Shown: positions 1-12,272, counted from the stretch's first letter. The stretch: 64,000 bases of DNA from Crotophaga sulcirostris (GCA_013397455.1 VYZB01000117.1:1894055-1958054); one strand, 5' to 3'. Numbers and translations: made by a program. Notes: generated from the letters alone by a model not told the origin.

Positions 1-2185
1 CTGATTAAAAAGCACCAGAGGGCAAAGAAGCAACTGGTTGTTTTATTCTCCTTATGAAGACCAATATGTTTTTTGCCAGGTAGGAAAGAAATTATCCTGT
101 GAGGTGTAAATAGACAACTTTCCTGTTTTAGATGCAAATGTCTACAATTACCAGGCACAGCGGAACTGAAAGTAAATATTTATTAGAATACCATTGTTGA
201 ATTCAGCTAATTAATTGAGTGCAAGCCTAATGTTTTATGTGACCTCTCTTTTACAAAAATGAATTCTCAAAGAAGGAAAAAGGATAGAATGATGCCACAT
301 GTCATTAATGAGCCACTGCTGAACTATTTTATTTGTCTTCTGCTTTGAGTTAGGAGGACTGACCTAAGCTATCTGGAAGTTATGAATATTAAAAATAAAC
401 CAAAAAACTTGTCTCTAAGGCAGCAAGTTCTTGCTGATATTATAACCTTTTGCAGCACTCTGATCTGGGCCACAAAACTCCTCCAAACATCTGGATAAGG
501 ATTTCCCTAGACCAGTCTCCTTTTCCCTCTAGTAGTGCAGTGGCAGCTGGAAACCCTCTAAGAAAAGGTGGTTTGTACCACTCTGAACCCCTAAAAGGAG
601 ATGTGACACACAAAACCCCCATGATTGCATACTCAAGAAAAAAAAAAGATTTTGCTAGGATACTTGGTCTAACCAACACTAAGATCTTTAAGGGTGGACA
701 ACTTACAAGAAATAACCTCCACCAGCACGAAGTGTGGTGCCCACCCAACCTCTCAGATTCCCATTTGAGGCAGTGTCCCCATCTCATGCATCTTCCTGAT
801 TTCAGACACCGATGGTTCAGTGCCTTTGCAACTACCTAGACACTTCTGGAATTTCACAGAAACTCACAAATTTCTTGCCTGAGTCTCATCCAAAAATAAA
901 CCTTCAAAGATACAAGTACCTTGGGCTGTGCTCAGTTCTTCCTTGTCACACATTCAGGTTTGCTGAGAGAATTAATTGGCTTTGTGGAGCATGAAGAAAC
1001 AGAAACGGCAATATGTACCTCAATTAGACACTATTTTTAAACTCATTTTTAAACTTTGTAAATTATGAGACTTTAAGGACTTTAACAAGTTTGTTTGATT
1101 CACTTTGATCAAACAATGTTAGGGACTCATTATATCGTACATGCAGCAGTTTAACAATATTAAAATACATCATCAAGTCAATCTTTGTGTAAGTGACTTC
1201 GAAGCACACAGTAAGCAGATCTAAAAAGCCCTGTAATTTGCAACTGGCAGTCACCATTCTGGTAACACTGTATGAAGCTTTCTTGATTCCACTGGTGTTT
1301 AAATTCATGAGCCAAAACACATCGTAAGTTGTCTTTTATTGCTGTTGAGAACAATTAGATTCTTTTACTTAGCCTTTTGGGACTTACTGGGATCCTCTGA
1401 GTCTACAAGAAGTGTTTGCTTCACTGAACAGTAGACTGAGATTCTCCCATTTTTATGTTAGAAAGACACATCACATAAAGTAACAACCTTTAACGCCTGC
1501 AGTCAGAATTGACTTTCAAACAAACTTGTATCAGTTATTAATTATTAGACATTTTTAGTGTGGCAATGATAGAAGGTGAATGCTCCAACTCAGAAAGAAA
1601 ATGCCACCTTCTGCCAGAAAACTGAGACTTTGCTTTGCCATGCTCTGCCAGTGCCTAAAGGGAATATAAATGGATTGAGGAAGAAATAAATGATGCATCG
1701 CTGCTAAAATAATCTGGCATCACAAAAGGATCAGTAGCTACGGCTCCAACAGGAGGTCAATAAATGTGCAAACAGCAGCCTCTTTAGAAATCATTGCTTT
1801 ACCTTCAATATGTGGTGACAAACTCCATGATAGCATTTACTTCATGCCACCAGCTTCATTAAATAAATCAGGCTATATTCATCCACCCACAAAGCCAACT
1901 CCAGAAGTCTGTGGAAAATATTGATTTTTCTTGACTGCATTCAGGTCAAAGATGCAATGTAATAAAATAGCTTAAGACAACTGCTCCCTTTCCAGCTTGT
2001 AATTAGAACCTTGAAACCGTGTTTCTAGGTCCTGGTTTGGGATCTGTTGTCAATTCACTTTGACCTTAGGTAAGCAAATTTCAATACTCAGGAACTTGCT
2101 TCTTGCTGTAAAACAAGCACAGAAAGCTGGTTGTTTGGTTTTGAGACTTTTTGCTTTTTTAAGTTTTAATGACTAAATAAAACGC
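1..2185. other. Unique AT-rich noncoding DNA
   Basis: No repeat family or gene is recognised here. Two overlapping antisense open frames (plus 450-839, minus 440-787) lie in a slightly more GC-rich patch at about 450-1000. The plus frame opens at TTG, neither frame has recognisable domains, and their lengths are within chance expectation. The rest is A/T-rich sequence with scattered homopolymers. Confidence 0.6.
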
Positions 2186-2290
2186 GCCTGGACGTGCTCC
2201 TGTTGGACTTACTGTAGGTGAACCTGCTTTAGCAGGTGGGTTGGATCATGATCTCCAGATGTCTCTTCCAAATCCAACCATTCTGTGATT
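2186..2290 (+). mobile_element. CR1 LINE, 3' end fragment
   Basis: About 105 bp match the extreme 3' end of CR1 in sense orientation. It runs from the GCCTGGA block, through GGTGAACCTGCTTTAGCAGG and the GATCTCCAGA motif, to CCAACCATTCTGTGATT. It is strongly 5'-truncated, as is usual for CR1, and carries no coding capacity. The GATCTCCAGA variant places it in the same subgroup as the copies at 24331 and 56736. Confidence 0.93.
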
Positions 2291-4464
2291 TCAGTTTGTG
2301 TTCATTAGATGAAATGCATCCACAAGTAACATTACTATATTTGAAGGACTATGCACCTGAGGATCAATGCTAGGAGTTGTCTTCCTGTAAGCCAAGGGAG
2401 AGGAACAGCCTCTCCAGAGCATGATTTGCAGAAACCACCCTGCATCATCAGCAGGAGGAGTTTTTCTTGCATTGCCTCCTCTGGGAAGACCCACATACTT
2501 TCTTGAAAATGGATAAGACTTTGAACAGCAAAGAGACACAATTTAAAAAGTTAAATCAAAAAAACAAGAAATACTGATTTGGATTATTAGTTTTAGGTAA
2601 GATGCAACATTATTTCCCTTCTATTGCAAGGATCAAAATCAGCAAGGAAATTTTAAATAAAATAGTAGTCAGCTGTGAGCCCATAAAAGGTACTCCTGTT
2701 GTCCAAATCAAAAGAACGGTGGTGGCAGGCACTTTGTCCCACTGTGATCCATAAAATATGGTTTGCCATAAAGGGATACAACAGATTAGAAATAGAGTTT
2801 GTAATGAAATTTAATACTCTTGGATCTAACCTATATATTTAATATTTAATACATAGCAGAGATATTAAAGCTCATTGTGCCAGACCTCCCATAATGCTTA
2901 GAACAGTCTTCATGGAACAGACACAGAACTTAATTATATCTTTTTTTCTTGTCAGATTCTTTGATCTCTCTAATTATCATTAGAAGTGAGCACAGCACAA
3001 ACACCATTCTTTTCTTCACTCTAGACTGCAAATGATAGCTGAGGGAGGTGCACCATAAAACAGCTATAAGGAGAACCCTTGATTCATACTCTGTGCACAC
3101 AAAACGAACAATAAAAATTTCTTCTAGTTCTTAAATATTTCAACACAAAAAAGTTCAATTTTAGGAGGTGCAGAAGAAGAAAAAAAATGCTCAACTATTC
3201 AACAGTCTTATTTGGTCTTTTATTGTTCTGCAACTTTAGACAGTGACTTATGGGGAACTGCTGCCTGACTCCAAAATCTAGAGGAGAATTCTCTTCACTA
3301 AAATCAGGCTCAGATCAGTCTCAACAACACCAGGTGTTCATGTACCTCCAGACAGGATGAAACAGATCTCTAGAAAGTTGTAGTATTTTCCAAATTCCAA
3401 CTGCAGTCTGCATTAGGATCAAGTAAACATTAGCAATCCATATTCTAGATTCAGCCTGTTTCACCCTCCTTCCTCACATTGCTCATTTTAATTTTTTGGA
3501 CAAGAACCTGAGTTTTGTGGCATTTTTATTATACTTTCCAGCTTAGGGGCTGAATATTTTAGGCATAGTTGTGTGCCTTTATGAATTGTCATCCCTACCT
3601 ACCTTGCGCATTAAAGATTTCCAAATTCATACCAAGTCCTTCAGACATCTGGAGTTTGAGCCTCAGCTTTGAACCAAGGAGAGTTATCATCTTGTTTCCC
3701 ATTTCTGAGGGCACAGCCCATGACAGCAGTGTGCTGACTGTGCTTGCCTTAACTCTGTGATTTCAAGGTGATTTACTTTTTTTGGAGCACTGTACATCCA
3801 CCTGCTGAGAGTTAAACAAAATGCCCATCTTCCATTACTGTTCTGGTAATCACATAGCTTTAGAAGGAACCACAGGTCATATGTACCAAAAATATCCAGT
3901 CTGTCACATGAAAGTAAATTTTTCTTTCCCTCTGTTCCTAATGGAGAATATAGGAATAAAGGGACAGTTCTTGAGTCCTAAAGTTGGTGCCAACTCTCTG
4001 CATTTTTTCAGTTTGGGGCTAATATTTTCCCAGGAGTATTCTATGGACCAGTTGCATCCCAGATAATGTGAGCATGAGCTATGCAGAGTCTCAAGACTAT
4101 TTTGAAGATAGAAATGCTATTCAAGAGTGAAAAATCAAAAATATAGGATTTTCAATCTTCAGATCTCATTTTTGCTAGGTAGGATACAAGATGCACATTC
4201 AGGTCATTAAACTGTCTCTTCAGAATATATTTATAGCAGTTGTACAAGCAAAGAAAGTTTCTGCAGAGGCAGTGAGCTTGACTCCCATGGAAAAACACCT
4301 GCTCCTCCAGCAAGCAGAGCAAGCTGCTTACTTGAGTTCTTGTGAAACCACATGGTTACCACAGTGCTGCCACTGCCTTATTTCATGCTGAAGGTCAACC
4401 CCATCAACCCAGAAGTGACAGGAGTACAATATGTAGACACACAGATACACATACGTATATTCAT
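2291..4464. other. Unique noncoding DNA
   Basis: Nothing recognisable was found. The sequence is AT-rich with short A or T runs. The minus-strand frame at 2291-2539 and the plus-strand frames at 3569-4066 and 4191-4391 show no domain. A short CA/TA-rich stretch (about 4436-4462) immediately precedes the next CR1 copy. Confidence 0.6.
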
Positions 4465-4778
4465 ATCATAAGATCATAGGATGGTTTGTGTCAGAAGAGA
4501 CCTCAAAGATCATCCAGTTCCACCACCCCTGCCATGGGCAGGGACACCTCCCACTGCATTAGGTTGCTCAAAGTCCCATCCAACCTGGCCTTGAACACCT
4601 CCAGGGATGAGGCATCCACGACTTCTCTGTTCCAGTGCCTCACCACCCTCACAGTAAAAAAAAATTTCTTCCTAACATCTAATCTAAATCTACTCTCTTT
4701 CACCTTAAAGCCATTACCCCTTGTCCTATCAATGCACTCCCTGATAAAAGAGCCCCTCCACATCTTTTCTGTAGGTCT
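4465..4778 (-). mobile_element. CR1 LINE fragment with RT C-terminal remnant
   Basis: Read on the plus strand this starts with the reversed 3' tail (ATCATAAGATCATAGG). It continues through the conserved block AAAGATCATCCAGTTCC and CAACCTGGCCTTGAACACC and ends near 4778, where the 5' truncation lies. The minus strand translates to the CR1 reverse-transcriptase tail (RHWNR, then [11 protein letters not shown], then LELDDL-like VELDDL) in one open frame (4503-4799, extending slightly past the element). About 9 bp corresponding to GGCAACCTG are missing relative to sister copies (near 4629), an in-frame loss. Confidence 0.95.
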
Positions 4779-6945
4779 GAGTATGGCCTTTTGCACCACT
4801 GAAAAAGCTCTGAGTGATCAAGCAGAGATTTCTTTCCAGCAGTGAGAAGACACATTTCAGTAATGCAGCAATGCAAGGTAAGCAGTGTGCTTTTTGCCTT
4901 CTCACCTGAGAGACACTTGACACTCACATGCTGTGCAAACTCTTTATGTCTTGGTGCAAACAAGACCATTTCAATTTAGAAAGGATGTAAGATTTAAAAT
5001 CTAGGACTAACCATTTTTTACTTTTTCTTTAACATTGTATTTGTGGCAGCTCCCAAAACTGTTCAGAACAGCAAAAGGCTATCTGCAAAAAGCAAGCAGA
5101 GAGAGAATAATACTGCATCACCTAATGAAAAAGCAACTCTGAAGACAGTTCTCCTTGGGTTCTTTCACCATAACTTGTTGTCTTGAGCAGTCTAAGCCCA
5201 GAACATAATTTTCATACCTATTTGGAAAAAACCTTCATAAAGCACTACTCATAATGTAACAAAAATATATTCAGTTTATTAAAACTGTTCTTATATTTAG
5301 ATTAATGAAACTGCAGGAAAAACAAGAGATCTTAAGTACAAACACAAGTTCCAATTTACTACATGGCAAGTAGGTGAAGTGCAGAAGGAAAAACTAGAAC
5401 ATGCTGAAATTTACATTTTCTTTCAAACTGATAAGATTTGAAACTGATTACTTCACTTGGGAAAAAAAAAGTAACTATTTGATAAAGTTTGAAATGAACA
5501 GGAAGAGCTATTGTAAAAAATTCTGGTATACAGTATCTCCTTATTATTTGGCAGCACAATGCAGTAGGAATTTGCGAATGCTCCCCAGCACACGGCGCTG
5601 GAGGGATTTTTATCACTATCCTTTCCCTTACAGCTTGCTGTGTGTTATCATATCTATTGATATTAAATGGATGGAAGGAAAAAATGCTTTATGATATATG
5701 AGGTGCAAGAGTATATGTAAAAAATGAGGAAAATTAGAATGTGTGATGGTTGAGGTCAGGTTTTTCCCATTAATGCAAAGTATCAGCTTAAAAAATAATA
5801 GTAGCCTTAATTACAACAGTCATCTTAAAATATTACATAGCCTGACAAAGACAACTAACAGACAATCAGGAGGGTCAGCATGATAGTGGAAAATAATCCT
5901 TATAGGCTGCTGGATAAGGCTGCCTTGTGCATTGGACCCACAGAACTGCAGGGAGAGCTCAGGATCAGGGCTCGAAGGGGAGATGGCATCGACTCCAGCC
6001 ATCACTTGCCAAGAGCTTGTACCTTCTCCAGGTGAGCTGGGCACTCCAGCACCTCCCAATGAGCTGCAGCCTCTCCCCACATTTAAGAAAAAAAACCCAA
6101 ACACAACACTTTTTTGCAACTTTAAATCTGGTCCTGGTTAAGCTGCGGAAAATGTGAATAGCAATGCCATGACTTTCAGTAAAACTCAAGTTTCAGCTAA
6201 GAAATAGGTTTACAGAAACAACATAGCCCTGGATTTTTGCAGGCAGAAGAGCCTACAACCTTTTCTCTCTGTTCTCTTTTTTATAAAAAAAAATAAAAAT
6301 GTGAGATTGTTCTATTTGCTGTCTGCTTTTGACACAGGAAAGATTGCAAAGCTTCAAATAAACAAGAGAAAAAAGAGAACTACTGAATGAAGCTTCATTT
6401 TATTGGCTGTACACACACAGTTTAATCAGTTGATTTCAGTTTAAACTAACTAGCCATTCTCTAGCTCAAAAGAACTAAACAAACTACTGGAATACCTGAA
6501 GCATTAACTTCACAGGTAACCTGAAGGGGAAAAAAAAGCCACAATCAAGTATCTGCCCCTACCATTTTCACAGAATCTGTAAGCTCCACTTACTGATTCA
6601 AAAGCAATTTTGCTGCTGCATACACAAGAGGAATTAAACCGACGTTACTTCTGCAAGATGCTCAAATCCAACTAGGAATCCAAGTCAAGACTGACAGCTT
6701 TGCAAGACATAAGAACAGAAGAATAATGGCATTTTCTGAAAAGTAAACCCTAGTTTTTCTTATCCATAGGGAAAAGGACTAAACCCATTCACACACACAG
6801 GCACCCATCCTGAGGACACTGACCTCCACAAGGTATCACATTGCTGTTCACGGCCATACACTTTGGTATTGGGAGCCTCCTTGCAACCCCCCATTCTTTC
6901 TAAGATCCTCTCACCACTTTATCTTGGTTTTATAGTTTCTAAGGC
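4779..6945. other. Unique noncoding DNA
   Basis: No repeat family is recognised. A locally GC-richer patch at about 5925-6075 has an open frame (5932-6141) and a good donor-like site, TCTCCAG/GTGAGC, at about 6026-6038. There is no convincing matching acceptor or domain, so an exon call is not supported. A poly-A-rich patch lies at about 6283-6300. Confidence 0.55.
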
Positions 6946-7050
6946 TATGAGCAACCTGGTCTGGTGGAAGGTGTCCCTCTTCATGGCAGGGGCACTGGAA
7001 CTGGATGATCTTTAAGGTCCCTTCCAACCCAAACCATTCTATGATTCTTT
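6946..7050 (+). mobile_element. CR1 LINE, 3' end fragment
   Basis: About 105 bp in sense orientation, from GAGCAACCTGGTCTGGTGGA through GGAACTGGATGATCTTTAAG to AACCATTCTATGATTCT. This is the GATCTTTAAGG subgroup, matching copies at 19335 and 45707. It is heavily 5'-truncated and ends with one ATTCTATG tail unit. Confidence 0.95.
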
Positions 7051-7725
7051 GACATCAGCAGTTAGCTTCCTTTCACTAAAACTATAAACGAGTGTTAACA
7101 TGTAAACACAACTAAGACCATCAACACTCAGCAGCCTTTTGCATCATCATGTTACTCAAATGGAAGCTTCTGGAGATGTGGAGTTACGCTCTCAGCAAGT
7201 CTTACACCATTACTTGAAGGAATTTTTAAAATACAGAGCTTTCAGAAAAATCTCTTGGGTTGCTAAATTCCAATATGACCAGGCTTAGTTATTTGTTTTC
7301 CTATTCTCTCATTTATCCTTAGATACTTTCCTGTAATCTCAGTGTGGTTTGTAAAGAAAGGGTAAAAATAAAACCTTTCTGTAGTTCCTTCTCCCGTCTT
7401 CTGCAGAAACTGAAGCATAAGTTTACCATCTTCAAATTAGATGTTGAATTTGTAGCTCACTGCACATCCTGCTTCCGCTGTTAATAAACAGCTCAAAATA
7501 AAGACATTTATGTTCTGCAACTGTGCTAAAACACAATTAGAAAAATACGATGCTGTAGAAAAGCCAAAGGTAGGGAGCTACTTGCCATTAGGCACTGCCT
7601 GCCAGACTGGGTGTTACTAAAGCACAATATCAAAATAAGCAGGAAAGCAAACAGCCTTTGCTGTTACTGAGGTCAGCTTCTCTATGAAAAAAGTATCTAT
7701 TCGGTAATTGAACCCTAGGAGCAGA
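7051..7725. other. Unique noncoding DNA
   Basis: Nothing recognisable was found in about 675 bp between two same-orientation CR1 fragments. Confidence 0.6.
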
Positions 7726-8116
7726 AGTTTTATGAGGAGTGGCTGAGGGAACTGAGGTTCTAGAGAAAAGGAGGCTGAGGGGAGACCTTATTGCTCTCTA
7801 CAACTCCCTGAAAAGAGGTTGTAGCGAAGTGGGAGCTGGTCTCTTCCCCCAAGTAACAAGTGATAGGACAAGAGGAAATGACCTCAAGTTGCACCAGGGG
7901 AGGTTCAGATTAGATAATCAGGAAAAATTTCTTCACTGAAGGGATTATCAGGCACTGGAACAGGCTTCCCAGGGAAGTGGTTGAGATACTATCCCTGGAG
8001 GTATTTAAAAGACAGGTAGAAAAGGTGTCAGGAATATGGTTTAGTAGAGGACAGGTATGGTTGGACTCAATGATCTCAAAGGTCTTTTCCAACCAAATGA
8101 TTCTATGATTCTGTGA
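7726..8116 (+). mobile_element. CR1 LINE fragment with RT C-terminal remnant
   Basis: About 390 bp in sense orientation. It starts near TATGAGGAGTGGCTGAGGGA and runs through GGGGAGACCTTATTGCTCTC and GGCACTGGAACAGGCTTCCC to the tail TTCTATGATTCTGTGA. The plus frame at 7739-7939 encodes the RT-terminal segment ([17 protein letters not shown]) and then stops at about 7937, just before the segment that should read as a VxxHWNRLP-type motif. The element is therefore broken by a stop and a frame change. The [11 protein letters not shown] version is shared with copies at 24706 and 33365. Confidence 0.95.
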
Positions 8117-8191
8117 ACAGCTCTTAACAGCATTAAATCCTTATACTTTAATTTATTCCTATCATACACAGCAGCTATAAAAGGCAGAATG

Positions 8192-8231
8192 NNNNNNNNN
8201 NNNNNNNNNNNNNNNNNNNNNNNNNNNNNNN
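8192..8231. other. Assembly gap (40 N)
   Basis: Forty consecutive undetermined bases between GGCAGAATG and ATCAGTGAAC. The true length and content are unknown. Neither flank looks like a known repeat, so the cause of the gap is not visible. Confidence 0.99.
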
Positions 8232-9160
8232 ATCAGTGAACGGGAACAACAGTAGCTTTGCTGTGCCTCTTCCATTTAACGTCATCATGGTCCAAGACAA
8301 GGCTCAAGGATGGAAGAATTATTATGATACGACCTAAAATCTTAGAAAAAAAAATAATTTGATCATCCTAAGGGACAATGTCAAACCTGACAACTTTCTG
8401 GTTGATATCTCTGCCAAATATTATTTATCTGCGTAAAAGTAAAAGCCACCTCACATTCTGTATGCAGCAGACGTTAACATCTGTACATTTTTCAAATTAT
8501 TTGAAGAAGCTGGAAAAGTCAGCTACATCCTAATAAGATGGTATTCTCTCAGGAGTACTATAATGAAAATCTTCATAACCATGTGACAAAATTCAAAAGT
8601 AATACTACTTGTTTGTTTTATAAAAAGGTACCTTGAGCACTTTGACATGTATCTTCATATTTCATTAATTCAGCCAAATATATGTCTTGATTTTTCTTGA
8701 ATAAAGAATGAATAAAGGTATGGGAAGTTAAACAAACTCCATTTTGATTCCATCATCATCTAGAAATTCATTAAATAAATTCACCATTGCAAACTCTTTT
8801 AGCAGTGTTTATTTCTAATCCCCAAAGAACAGGAACTGACATTCAGATCATAAGGAGAACTGAAAGCCAAACAGCAGCTGACTTTTCTTGAGCTGCAGCT
8901 CACCAAGATGCAAACATGGAAATTCAGCACGATTTGGTAGTTCCATAATGCACAATATGCCCATTTAAGGAAACGTGTCTTTCAGAAAGGATATTTGTGT
9001 CGAAAGTAATGGAAACTACTTGTTCTTAATGGTTTATATGCAAGGAAGGAATCCAAGGGAAGTCCTCTCTGTGGTATTACCAGTTTGCTGGTTTTGACTA
9101 TATCATAATTTCCCCCAAAATACGTTCTTCATCCCTCTTGTATTTTTGTCTCTTGAATTT

Positions 9161-9401
9161 TCATTTGGCTGCCATAGTAAGAGACAGCATTGCCTCATGT
9201 GCTGCTTTTAGATCTTTCCGCACCTTTCCTCTCTGAGTCTTTTCAAAATAAATCTCTACTTTCTCACTATCATCTACAAAGAAGTTGTCCTTCAGGCAGA
9301 AGCACTGAGCACACTGGTGTTCAGTCTCCCACCAGCTACTTTCTTCCCCCACTTTAAATTCCCCTGTGCTATTGGGAAGAAATTTGTTGCATGAAACATT
9401 T
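9161..9401 (-). other. Candidate 3'-terminal coding exon, unrecognised
   Basis: On the minus strand a strong acceptor-like sequence (AATTTTTCTTTACAG, ending at 9402) is followed by 79 in-frame codons to a TGA at 9161-9163. The inferred peptide starts NVSCNK, carries two N-glycosylation sequons (NVS, NST) and has the segment SSWWETEHQCAQCFC. That segment loosely resembles the tryptophan plus CxxCxC core of von Willebrand factor C domains. A charged C-terminal helix-like tail ends in AAK. There is no in-frame ATG, so it could only be an internal or last exon. A minus-strand AATAAA lies at 8808-8813, about 350 bp past the stop. I do not recognise the protein. The length alone is within chance, so this is a hypothesis resting on the splice site, the composition and the polyadenylation signal together. 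Confidence 0.2.
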
Positions 9402-9632
9402 CTGTAAAGAAAAATTATTTGGAAAAACTTTCTCTGTAGTTTCTTAGAAGTGCATTGAATTGAACTTAATGCTTTCACAAAGAGATGTAGAGCGGTCTTA
9501 GTTTATTAGAAATAAATTTATAATATGAAATATTTCACAAGCTGCAGTTCAGACTTGTCAGTACACAAACCATCACGTCCTACATTTTCATGTATAAACT
9601 TTACGATATTATCAGAACGTGGATGATGCAGA

Positions 9633-9759
9633 CATCACAGTATCACAGTATTACAAGGTTGGAAAGGACTTTTGAGATCATCGAGTCCAACCTACAACCC
9701 AACACTAACACCAACTCATTTTCTAAACCATGGCATTAAGTGCCTCATCCAATCTCCTC
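9633..9759 (-). mobile_element. CR1 LINE fragment, TATCACAG-tailed subfamily
   Basis: About 127 bp antisense. It begins with tail units ATCACAGTATCACAGTATTAC, followed by AAGGTTGGAAAGGACTTTTG, GAGATCATCGAGTCCAACC and CTAAACCATGGCATTAAGTG. It shares the TATCACAG-type tail and the ACACTAACACCAAC segment with copies at 11963 and 52102, which form a subfamily distinct from the CATAGAAT-tailed copies. It is strongly 5'-truncated. Confidence 0.92.
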
Positions 9760-10630
9760 ATGCAGAAGAGGAAGGAAAAGCAAGCAAAAATAAAAAGAAA
9801 GTCAAGGTGTGGCAGTCATATTATGAATTCTTAAATTTTTGATTACTATTATGTCCAGACCTTTTATAAATCCTTTCACAGTCATCGTATGTGTCAGAGA
9901 CACATGTGCCTTCCAGGCTATTTATAAATAGAAAACACTGTCTATTAAATGTATAAAATAGTTCAGTTTTTTCTCTGTTGAGATTTCTAGTCAGGCTACA
10001 TCTTCATCTTTTGGTGGGCTAAAAGCAGAAGTGTTGTCAAGGCTCTGTCTCAATTAGATGGTAGCTCCAATGTGACCCTCTCCGTTCAGACTGGAAGAAG
10101 TGCTCAAGAAGAGAAGGCACTAGGGCAAGAAGAACAGGTTTCTGCCCTGCACCATTCTTGGAAGAAAACCAGCTCTGACATAAGGAGCTGCGCATTTTCA
10201 CAGACTGATAATTTACCTTCCACGGAGTGCCACAAATGATTTATGGTCAGAGCTACACTTTACATGAGTTAGGATAGCATTAAATATCCTAATCGTTGGA
10301 CTGTTTCCCACTTGCCTCCTCAGAGCGAATCACAGAATGAACAGAAACTGAGCAAGTTACAATATTTCACCATCCTGTTACAGCAGACTGCATAGGTAAT
10401 CAGGAATACAGAAGAAGATGCAACTGTCTTGATGCTCTCACCATCCTCTGCTAACACAGATCATCCTTATTTCAACTGTACCTTTCAGGAACCTTGCACT
10501 TTCTAAAGTTAAACACCAAGAGACTTTCCAAGGCCACAGAACAACAGTTATTGAGTTGGAGAGTGAGGAACAGAACCTAGAACTGGATTTTCTATCAATG
10601 CACTGGAGCATCAGCTCTGTATTTCATATA
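9760..10630. other. Unique noncoding DNA
   Basis: No recognised repeat or gene in about 870 bp. A short AATCACAGAATGAACAG at 10327-10343 resembles a CR1 tail but lacks any adjoining CR1 body. Confidence 0.6.
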
Positions 10631-10905
10631 ATCATATAATCGTAGAATCATTAAGGTTAGAAAAGACCTCTAAGATCATTCAGTCAAACCACCAGTCCAA
10701 CATCACTGTGCCTACTAAACCATGTCCCAAAGTCCTACATCCACACATTTTTCAAACACCTCCAGAGACGGTGAATTCACCACTTTCATAGGAAGCCTGT
10801 TCCAATGCTTGACCACCCTTTTGGTAAAGAATTTTTTTCTAAAATCCAATCTAAACCTTCCCTATCGCAGCTTGAGGCCATTTCCTCTCACCCTAAGTGT
10901 TCATT
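10631..10905 (-). mobile_element. CR1 LINE fragment, older subfamily
   Basis: About 275 bp antisense. The landmarks are ATCATATAATCGTAGAATCA, AAAAGACCTCTAAGATCATT, CCTACTAAACCATGTCCCAA, GGAAGCCTGTTCCAATGC and TTGAGGCCATTTCCTCTCAC. The block order is that of the CR1 3' end. Divergence from other copies and a degraded tail suggest an older insertion. Confidence 0.9.
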
Positions 10906-11962
10906 TAACAACAAACACTTTTCAGCGAAAGATTCAATTGCCTAAATGCTCTTTTATCCATATGTTTACCCAGATAATCTTGGAATCTTCTTGCCACATA
11001 AAAATGAGGTCTAATTAAAGGTCCACGTTTGGATTAATGCAAGCAAGGTGCTCCCAGAATAATGTTTCCATTGAAAAGATCAGAATTAATTAGTCCAAAT
11101 TTATTTTAATATGTGAGGAGGGCAAGATTATGTTTCTGATCCTCCCAAACTCATTTTAGTCACTTAATATGTGCTTCACAAATAAGTTGGCACTCACTGA
11201 CTTGGGGACATGGTGTTACACTCAAGGATTTGTTAAGGACTAAGTCAATGATTCAGATCGAAGACAACATCTGGCAGCCCAGCACTCTGCTGAAGCGAGA
11301 AGGCTGCCTGAGACAGAGGAACAAGCTGTTGCTACCAAACCTCAGCACCATCCATGCACTCAGGGCTCAAATTTTGATTTGTCAGTAACAGGACAACAAT
11401 CAGAGGGCCAGAAGTTATTATCAAGGGGAACTGAATCTTCTGCAGCATGCCATGAATAGTAGAACTATTTATAAAGCAAATCTATCTCTGAAAGGTAATA
11501 TATAACTAACATTAAGGTTTTAAAACCAACTCTTAAATCCCAGTGTTCTTCATCTTTCCCAAATGACTTTTTTTCCATTCCCCATCAAAAACATCCTCAC
11601 TTGGTCCTTCTGTCCTGTGTCATTTCCCACCCTTTTTCCCTAATTCCTTGACAAGTATGGTTCTTTGCAAAACCTGCTATTTATAGGAAAGAGGTGTGAG
11701 GACAGAAGATAAGCACGCATTGATGAGATATAGCACAGGGAGAGACAGACTCCCTTGTGCTGACAGCACTCTCTCCAGCTGAGGCAGTCACTGCCAAAGA
11801 ACCGAAGGAGTAGAACTTGACTGCTGCTTATTGTAGTGTTAAGTTTTACGATGTACTTTATTTCATCTTTTTAAGCAATGCAAGCATAGTTCTCAGAAAC
11901 ACTACTTAGGCGTGGCTACAGTTATCCATCATTACTGTGTGCCCTTCTGGAGCCTCTCAGTT
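10906..11962. other. Unique noncoding DNA
   Basis: No recognised repeat or gene in about 1.06 kb. There is a pyrimidine-rich patch at about 11570-11650. Confidence 0.6.
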
Positions 11963-12064
11963 ACAGTATCACAGTATCACAAGGTTGGAAAGGACCTCTG
12001 AGATCATCGAGTCCAACCTATAACCCAACACTAACACTAACCCATCATCTAAACCATGGCGCTG
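11963..12064 (-). mobile_element. CR1 LINE fragment, TATCACAG-tailed subfamily
   Basis: About 100 bp antisense. It begins ACAGTATCACAGTATCACAA and continues through GGTTGGAAAGGACCTCTGAG and ATCATCGAGTCCAACC to AACCATGGCGCTGA. It is nearly identical over its length to the copies at 9633 and 52102, which implies a recent common source. It is the shortest CR1 fragment of this subfamily here. Confidence 0.93.
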
Positions 12065-12272
12065 AAAAAGGTTATGAAAACTAGGGATCTCAGAGCTAGG
12101 GTTGATGCTGCCTTAAAGGACAAGTTTCATTCTGGTTTCTGTGCTTCCCAGTTGACAACGGCAAAGAGAAATTAAAGGAAAACAGATTTCTTCATTTCTT
12201 GAATCTCAAATCAGCACAAAGCATAACTCTGGAACCTTTTTAATCAAATATATTAATGCACCTCATATAGAA

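Larger units (their letters stand above)
8117..9632. other. Unique noncoding DNA with assembly gap and exon candidate
   Basis: This stretch holds the assembly gap at 8192-8231 and the possible minus-strand exon at 9161-9401, both entered separately. The remainder is AT-rich with no recognised repeat. Confidence 0.55.

Noticed and set aside
440..839. Overlapping open frames on both strands (115 and 129 codons)
   Set aside because: Long antisense overlap without domains, the plus frame opens at TTG, and no splice sites support it. Probably a chance effect of a GC-richer patch.
4503..4799. Minus-strand 98-codon frame looking like a conserved small protein, with similar frames at 24704, 27382 and 46413
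   Set aside because: All are the C-terminal reverse-transcriptase remnant of CR1 LINE copies, not host genes.
5932..6141. Possible exon with donor CAG/GTGAGC at about 6032
   Set aside because: No acceptor with a convincing pyrimidine tract, no domain, and the frame runs through the supposed donor into A-rich sequence.
10327..10343. CR1-like tail AATCACAGAATGAACAG
   Set aside because: No CR1 body follows on either side. Treated as coincidence.
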